The notes beneath the pieces were generated by a model, which searched no databases, was not told where the DNA came from, and worked only from the letters and a program-made list of their open reading frames with translations. The position numbers were made by a program, and so were the translations under genes. Shown here piece after piece: positions 58,039 to 64,000 of a stretch of 64,000 nt of DNA (the stretch's first letter is position 1; each line of letters opens with the position of its first letter). Source of the DNA: Dactylis glomerata (Eukaryota; Streptophyta; Magnoliopsida; Poales; Poaceae); NCBI GenBank assembly GCA_007115705.1, contig QXEO01000734.1:1771430-1835429 (forward strand), in the 5' to 3' direction.

Positions 58039-58072
58039 CCTGGCTGCCAACGGTCAGATATTTTGGGGGGGG

Positions 58073-58080
58073 TATATATA
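58073..58080 (+). promoter_or_regulatory. TATA box of the S4 LTR
   Basis: TATATATA, flanked by G and C runs, 35 bp after the last box. Confidence 0.75.
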
Positions 58081-58793
58081 CCCCCTCTTCTTCTCCAACG
58101 AGCAGCTAGCACAAATAGAAGAAGAACACCATTTTTGAGCTCACCAAAGCAACTAGATCTCCTCCCTCACCCCACCAAAGCTCTTGATCTTTGGAGAATC
58201 GAAGGAGAAGACCATCCTCTACATCCTCACCGAAGCGATTTGATTTCCCCTCTCATTTTCTTGAGGGCCCTTGTGTCTTGGGTTCCCTTGTGTCCCAAGA
58301 CCTTGTTTGTGTATTTGATATATTGCTACTTGTTGTTTGACAGCATTGTGTTGTGCTTGGGAGCCTCCAATTCGGTTGTGGATGCGTGCCCCAAGATTGT
58401 AAAGGCCGATTCCGCCTTGAGGAATCCCTTAGTGGAAAGTGAGCTAGGCCTTTGTGGTGGAAGCTTGCACCGGAGAATAGGGTGAGCCTTTGTGGCGTTG
58501 GTTAGGCCTTTGTGGCAACCACACCCCTCCAACGTAGACGTACTTCCCCTAAAAAGGAAGGAACTACGGGAATTACATCCGTGTCTCCGCGTGCTCCACT
58601 CTCGGTTACCTCTATCCTTTATTGTCTTTATATATTGTATCTTGTGTAGCTTGCTAGTTGACATATAGGTAAATTCACCTTAGTTGCATATCTAGAGAAT
58701 TTACCTTTGTGTCAAGCCTAAATTGAAAAAGAACTAAAATTTGAGTAGCACCTATTCACCCCCCCCTCTAGGTGCCCATACGATCCGTTCAAT

Positions 58794-58805
58794 TGGTATC
58801 AGAGC
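58794..58805 (+). other. S4 primer binding site (initiator tRNA-Met)
   Basis: TGGTATCAGAGC, two bases after the LTR, as in S1. Confidence 0.93.
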
Positions 58806-58840
58806 CTCGGCTCTTATTTCGGGCTTAACCGCCTAAGAGT

Positions 58841-61312
58841 ATGGAAACTTCACCTAGTGAGGGCTCGGGTCAAGTTTCCATGGGTGAGTTCAAATCTTTG
58901 GAATCATCCATGGCTTCCATGACATCTCAAGTAGGTGAGTTGCGTGAAATGATAGCGCAACTCATGCAAGCTAAAAATGCTAATGCTCCTCCACCTCCGG
59001 AAAAACCCGCTACTCCACAAGTGGAGAATGTGGGGATTGATGAGGAGGGTGCCGACAAAAATGGCGATGCTAAGTCTTCCACCAAGGCCGACGGGAAAGG
59101 TGAATACCCGCATTGGTATTCACCCGACCCGCCGGTTCCTCATCCTCATATTAACCATAGAGGTGATCCGCCTAAGCTTGATGCATTAAACTTTGGTCAA
59201 TGGCAATATCAAATGATCTCTCATATGCGCAGTTCTTGCATCGAGCTTTGGAGGATCGTCGAGGAAGGATTCAAGGCCGTGGATCCCCACAACATGACAA
59301 GAAGAGAGACGGTCGATAGCCAACTCAATGCTACCGCTCTTCACATGATTCAAGTCGCCGTGGGATCCAAGGACTTGCCTCACATCCAACACTTCTTCAC
59401 CGCCAAAGAAGCTTGGCAAGCTCTCTCCGACGTCTTTGTTGGCAATGAGAGCATGAAGAAAACAAGATATATTGCCTTCTCAAATCAAGCGGAGGGTTTC
59501 TTCATGATGGATGGTGAGGATCATCAAGAAATGTATAGAAGACTCAAGACCATTGCTACCACCTTCAAGAACCTCGGTGCTCACCATATTGATGATGAGT
59601 GGATCAAGATGAAGTACATTCTTGCTCTCACTCCATATGAGCCCGCGGATATAAAGAGTGTTCAAGGAAAGCACAACTTCAATGAGATGACCTCCAATCA
59701 AGTGATGCAAGAGATTCAAGCCTACAAGGTTTCCGCAAAAAATGCGGAAGATGCTCGTGCTCGTGCCATTGGAATGCAAAGAAGCTCCAATCTTGCATTA
59801 AAGGCTAGTGTGCTTGAGAAAGAGGTTCCTCTTCAAGCAAGCATTGAAGCAAGACTAGAGATGTGTCCCGAGGACATAAGACATGAGTACAATGAGCACA
59901 TGGCCTTCTATGGAAAAACCTTTTGGGTTGATCCTCATAAGGCTAAAGAAGACAATCAAAGAAGAAGCAAGTCAAGTGGCTATCAAAGGAATGACAACAA
60001 TGGTCAAAGGGTGAGGACTTGCTACAATTGCAATGATAGATTTCACTTCGTTGCCGAGTGCCCTTATGAGAAGAGAGAAGACCATGGTGGAAAGCTCATC
60101 TTCAAAAGCAAGACCAAGTCACCATCCAAGAAGCCATTTGTGAAGAAGGGTGGACCAAAGAAGAGACAACCAAAGTTTGTGTTCTTGACTCAAGAAGAGT
60201 ACTCCGCAAGTGAGAGTGATGAAGAAGAAACCACAACTAGTGAGATGGCTGCAATGGCAACCACCTCCACTTCCTCCACATCACTCTTTGAATCCCCCAA
60301 TGAGGACTCTCTTGTCAAGAACGCCAAGTGCCTTATGGCCAAGTCTTCCGAGGTATCACCCACATCCTTCTCTTCCTCTAAGACAAATGATGCTTCCTTG
60401 AATGATCTTGCTAGTCTTAGAGTAAAGGAAGAAATTGTTGCTTTTGATGATTATGTGTCTAGTGTAGATGGTGTTCATAAGATTCACTTTGAATGTCTAT
60501 TGAGCCAATATGGTAAAACTCTTGAAAAACTAGATGAACAAATGAGGCTTGAAAGAGAATATGCTCAAGATATTGCCTCACTAACCGAGTCTCTTGAAGA
60601 AGAGCAAGAGGAACGAGCAACTCTTGAAGAGAAGCTCGATTCCATTGAGGAATCTAATAATGAAGTTGTTTCCAAACTCATTAAAGAGCGAGATCATGCT
60701 CGTGCTAAAGTAAAAATGCTTAAGAAGGAAAAGGTTGAATTTGGTGTTGGTCATGATATACTTGTTAAGGATTTAGAAGATCTTGACAATGCTCACAAGG
60801 CCTTGAAAAGTGAACACTCTATTCTTACCAAGTCACATGAACAACTTCAAATTCAATTGACTAAGAATAATGTGCCTAGTTCTTCTACCTCTACTTGTGA
60901 TCATGCAAATGTCATTGAAGAAAATGCTAGGTTGAAAGATGAGCTTGCCAAGTCCTCCATTCCCATAGGTGAGAAAAACTTGAATGACCTTTTGAGTAAG
61001 CAAAAGGCATTTGGTGATAAAACGGGGATTGGCTATATCTCAAAGAAGAAGAAGAAGAACAACAAGAAGAAAAAGGCCAAGCCCGCACAAGCAAAGAAGG
61101 ATCCTATTGTGGGTGGCAAAGCCACTCATGATGATCATGCGGGAATTGCTAACCCTCACTATGTTTTATTTTGTGATTATTATGGTGATGTTTATGCAAA
61201 ATATGTTGGTCCAAATGATGGTTATGTTGCTTGGTCTATTTGGGTTCCAAAGACCCTTGTTGCTAACAAAAGAGGACCCATTGAAAAATGGGGACCTAAA
61301 ACCAAGCAATGA
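58841..61312 (+). CDS. gag: S4 gag
   Basis: 823 residues from the first ATG after the PBS. N-terminal gag domain (LDALNFGQWQYQMISHM, LWRIVEEGF, TAKEAWQAL, YIAFSNQAEGF). Zinc knuckle CYNCNDRFHFVAEC near residues 395-408. A Ser-rich stretch follows, then the coiled coil (about 545-720), a Lys block and the Sirevirus C-terminus (DYYGDVYAKYVGP, WGPKTKQ). No stop or frameshift is seen. It lacks the box-encoded TGVSG/PESP linker found in S1. Confidence 0.94.
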   Translation: METSPSEGSGQVSMGEFKSLESSMASMTSQVGELREMIAQLMQAKNANAPPPPEKPATPQVENVGIDEEGADKNGDAKSSTKADGKGEYPHWYSPDPPVPHPHINHRGDPPKLDALNFGQWQYQMISHMRSSCIELWRIVEEGFKAVDPHNMTRRETVDSQLNATALHMIQVAVGSKDLPHIQHFFTAKEAWQALSDVFVGNESMKKTRYIAFSNQAEGFFMMDGEDHQEMYRRLKTIATTFKNLGAHHIDDEWIKMKYILALTPYEPADIKSVQGKHNFNEMTSNQVMQEIQAYKVSAKNAEDARARAIGMQRSSNLALKASVLEKEVPLQASIEARLEMCPEDIRHEYNEHMAFYGKTFWVDPHKAKEDNQRRSKSSGYQRNDNNGQRVRTCYNCNDRFHFVAECPYEKREDHGGKLIFKSKTKSPSKKPFVKKGGPKKRQPKFVFLTQEEYSASESDEEETTTSEMAAMATTSTSSTSLFESPNEDSLVKNAKCLMAKSSEVSPTSFSSSKTNDASLNDLASLRVKEEIVAFDDYVSSVDGVHKIHFECLLSQYGKTLEKLDEQMRLEREYAQDIASLTESLEEEQEERATLEEKLDSIEESNNEVVSKLIKERDHARAKVKMLKKEKVEFGVGHDILVKDLEDLDNAHKALKSEHSILTKSHEQLQIQLTKNNVPSSSTSTCDHANVIEENARLKDELAKSSIPIGEKNLNDLLSKQKAFGDKTGIGYISKKKKKNNKKKKAKPAQAKKDPIVGGKATHDDHAGIANPHYVLFCDYYGDVYAKYVGPNDGYVAWSIWVPKTLVANKRGPIEKWGPKTKQ

Positions 61313-61322
61313 TCTCTTGTAG

Positions 61323-64000
61323 GACTATGCTTCCGGTGGGTCAAAATGGGTGCTTGATAGTGGATGCACAAGTCATATGACCGGAATCAAGAAGATTATG
61401 ACGGAGATGAGACCAAATGACAATCATATAACTGTCACTTATGGAGACATGTCACAATCCGAGGTATTGGGTCTTGGCAAGGTGGTGGTCGCACCGGATA
61501 TTTCCCTTGTGGACGTCATGCTTGTTGAGACCCTTGGTTATAATTTACTTTCAGTTCGTGCACTTGGTAAGATGGGCTTTGCCGTCTTCATTGATAATGA
61601 AATTGTGGTACTCTTGTGGAGCAAGTCTCTAAAGGTCGCTTTCGTTGGACACATTGAAAATAACTTGTATGTGGTGGACTTTTTGGGGAAAACCACTACA
61701 AGTGCAATGTGTTTATTTGGAAAGGCCAATGTGGGTTGGCTTTGGCATCGCCGTTTATCCCATGTCAATATGAGAACTTTGCAAAGCCTTCACAAGGGTG
61801 GCCACATACTCGGACTAAAAGAGAATGTTTCTTTTGCCAAAGATCGTGTTTGCAGGGCTTGCGTTCTAGGAAAAATGCATGATTCTCCCCACCCAAGCAA
61901 GACTATCATTTCTTTCAAGAGGATCTTGGAGCTCCTTCATGTGGATCTTTTTGGTCCTCCCTCTCATGCAAGTCTTGGTGGGAAGAAATATTGTTTGGTG
62001 ATTGTTGATGACTATTCAAGATATACTTGGGTTTACTTCTTCAAGCATAAGAGTGAGACTCAACAAACCGTCATCGACTTTGCCAAGGAAGTTGAACGTC
62101 AACATGGGCAAACTATTTTGGCAATAAGAAGTGACAATGGCTCGGAGTTCAAGAACTACACCTTAAATGGATTTCTTAGTGATGAGGGGATTCGTCATCA
62201 ATATTCCGCTGCATATACCCCTCAACAAAATGGTGTAGCCGAAAGGAAGAACCGGACTCTTATGGATATGGCTAGGTCCATGTTGGCGGAGTTTAAGTCT
62301 CCATACAACTTTTGGGCCGAAGCTATCTCTACGGCTTGTCATTCATCAAACCGGCTCTTCCTCCGCAAAGGCCTAAACAAGACTCCATATGAAATTCTCA
62401 CCGGAAGCAAGCCCAACATCTCCTACTACCGGGTTTTCGGGTGTAAGTGTTTCTTTAAAAGAAAAGGAGTTCATTTAGGTAAATTTGATCCAAAAGCAAT
62501 AGAAGGTATTTTTGTTGGTTATGGTGCCGAATCCCACACTTATAGAGTCTTCAACAAGTCCACCGGACGTGTTGAAGAATCTTGTAGTGTGGTATTCGAA
62601 GAGAATGATAGCTCCCAAGGGGGCGAGATGTTGTTTCTTGTGATGTAGATGATGAAATACCTCGAGAAGCCATAGGAAGAATGGGCATGGGATTTTTCCG
62701 CCCCATTGAGGGACACCTTGTGGCCGACCGGGAAGGACTATGCTCTACTCAAGTGGAGCCTTCATCTTCACAAGCTCAACAAGCCTCTCCCAAGGAAGCA
62801 ACTAATGCACCAACCGAAGAACAAGACAAGGACCTTCATGAAGAAGAAGGGGCACCACCATCCTCTCCGGTTATCTCAACCGCCCCCAATTCTTCAAATG
62901 ACCAAGATCAACCTACTCATGAAGATAATGATGATCAAGGTCAATTTGATGGTCAAGACGGGGACCAAAATGATCAAGATGATCAAGAGACTCCTCCAAG
63001 GTCTAATGAGGAGATCGAAGCCCGTCGCAAGAAAAGAGTTGAAAGAGATTTGGAACTTAAAGGTCATACCCTTGAGAGGGTTATTGGAGATTTAAGAAGC
63101 AAAGTGTCAACCCGGCGTCAATTGGCACAATTTAGTTCTCATCATGCTGATATCTCCATGGTTGAACCCAAGAAAGTATTTGAAGCTCTTGAAGATCCGG
63201 ATTGGTTGGATGCTATGCATGAAGAACTCAACAACTTCAAGCGCAATAATGTATGGGTGTTAGTAGAGAAGCCAAAGGAGTGCCGCAATGTGATTGGCAC
63301 AAAGTGGATATTCAAGAACAAGCAAGATGAACATGGAATTGTTGTGAGGAACAAGGCAAGATTGGTTGCTCAAGGTTTCTCTCAAGTTGAAGGCATTGAC
63401 TTTGGAGAGACCTATGCTCCCGTGGCTCGTCTTGAGTCCATCCGTATCCTTCTTGCATATGCCACTCATCATAATTTTAAGTTGCAACAAATGGATGTTA
63501 AGAGTGCATTTCTTAATGGTCCATTGAAAGAGGAAGTGTATGTTAAGCAACCCCCGGGGTTTGAGGATCTCAACTTTCCTAACCATGTCTACAAACTCCA
63601 TAAGGCACTCTATGGCCTTAAACAAGCCCCACGTGCGTGGTATGAGCACCTTAGGGAGTTGTTGGTAGACCGTGAGTTTGAAGTTGGGCAAATCGATCCT
63701 ACTCTTTTTACTAAGAGGGTCAATGGGGAGCTTTTTGTATGCCAACTATATGTTGATGATATTATCTTTGGCTCTACTAACAAAGCTTTTAATGATGAAT
63801 TTTCAAAGCTTATGACCGATAGGTTCGAGATGTCTATGATGGGCGAAATGAAGTTCTTTCTTGGTTTTGAAATCAAGCAATTGAAAGAAGGGACTTTTAT
63901 TTATCAAGCTAAATATGTCCAAGACATGCTCAAGAGGTTCAAGATGAAGGAACTAAATGGGGCCGCCACACCAATGGCCACAAAATGTCATCTTGAGCTT
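61323..64000 (+). pseudogene. pol: S4 pol, one-base frameshift, runs off the window
   Basis: It opens at GAC (61323), +1 to gag. It has the protease DSGCTSHMTG, the His/Cys motif and an intact DDE integrase (NGVAERKN). In the linker after the integrase a run of five G (62619-62623) stands where S2 has six, which shifts the frame into a TAG at 62646-62648. The sequence then continues in the other frame through the linker into RT (YVDDIIFGS near 63750). Otherwise it looks fresh. The error could be a real deletion or a homopolymer sequencing error. Confidence 0.92.

Larger units (their letters stand above)
57620..58791 (+). repeat. S4 5' LTR
   Basis: 1,172 bp, TGAAAGAGC to GATCCGTTCA. The U5 half matches the S2 LTR closely, the box array does not. 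Confidence 0.92.
57620..64000 (+). mobile_element. Sirevirus S4, 3' part off the right edge
   Basis: 5' LTR (57620-58791), PBS (58794-58805), complete gag, and pol to the edge. It sits in the zinc-knuckle codons of S2 gag; the left target-site copy should be aacaa (57615-57619). It is the same family as S2 by its proteins, but has a different LTR box core. Confidence 0.93.

Overview
The window is plant nuclear DNA, almost certainly from a large-genome cool-season grass (Pooideae). One conserved host gene sits among nested LTR retrotransposons whose families look like Triticeae/Poeae types: a BARE/Angela-like Copia with 1.7 kb LTRs, Athila-type Gypsy elements starting TGATACGTC, and Copia Sireviruses. 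I cannot name the species.

Layout. 1-9906: Sirevirus S1 on the minus strand (third ORF, pol, gag, PBS, 5' LTR); its 3' end lies off the left edge. 9907-11117: 3' end of an older plus-strand Copia that S1 split. 11118-13650: mostly unassigned, with a plastid psbJ fragment. 13651-19654 (minus): an apparently intact 18-exon gene for the alpha subunit of pyrophosphate-dependent phosphofructokinase, with an 812 bp DNA transposon in intron 3. 20222-21403: a decayed solo Sirevirus LTR. 21885 to the right edge: a nest. Athila A (21885-37977 visible) was hit in gag by Copia C1 (24163-32472) and in its 3' LTR by Sirevirus S2 (minus, from 37978). S2 was hit in its 3' LTR by Athila B (38349-48939) and in gag by Sirevirus S4 (plus, 57620 to the edge). 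Duplicated target sites are visible for C1 (ctatc) and Athila B (ttcct).

How the parts work. The Sireviruses carry gag with a zinc knuckle and long coiled coil, pol (protease-integrase-RT-RNase H), and in S1 and S2 a third ORF that appears to have its own promoter region and a small intron. Their LTRs hold arrays of palindromic CCGG...CCGG boxes just upstream of a TATA box, and more boxes lie upstream of the third ORF. This matches the repeated-motif boxes already described for Sireviruses. Less expected are boxes inside S1 coding linkers, and a different box core in S2 and S4 although their proteins are nearly identical. Both Athila elements have gag-protease but no recognisable RT or integrase, so they would depend on other elements. 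Athila B has three LTR segments inside one target-site duplication.

I found no new defence, CRISPR or toxin system. The strongest leads are the palindromic box modules, the three-LTR structure, the acceptor-like site before pol, and the transposon in the host gene intron.
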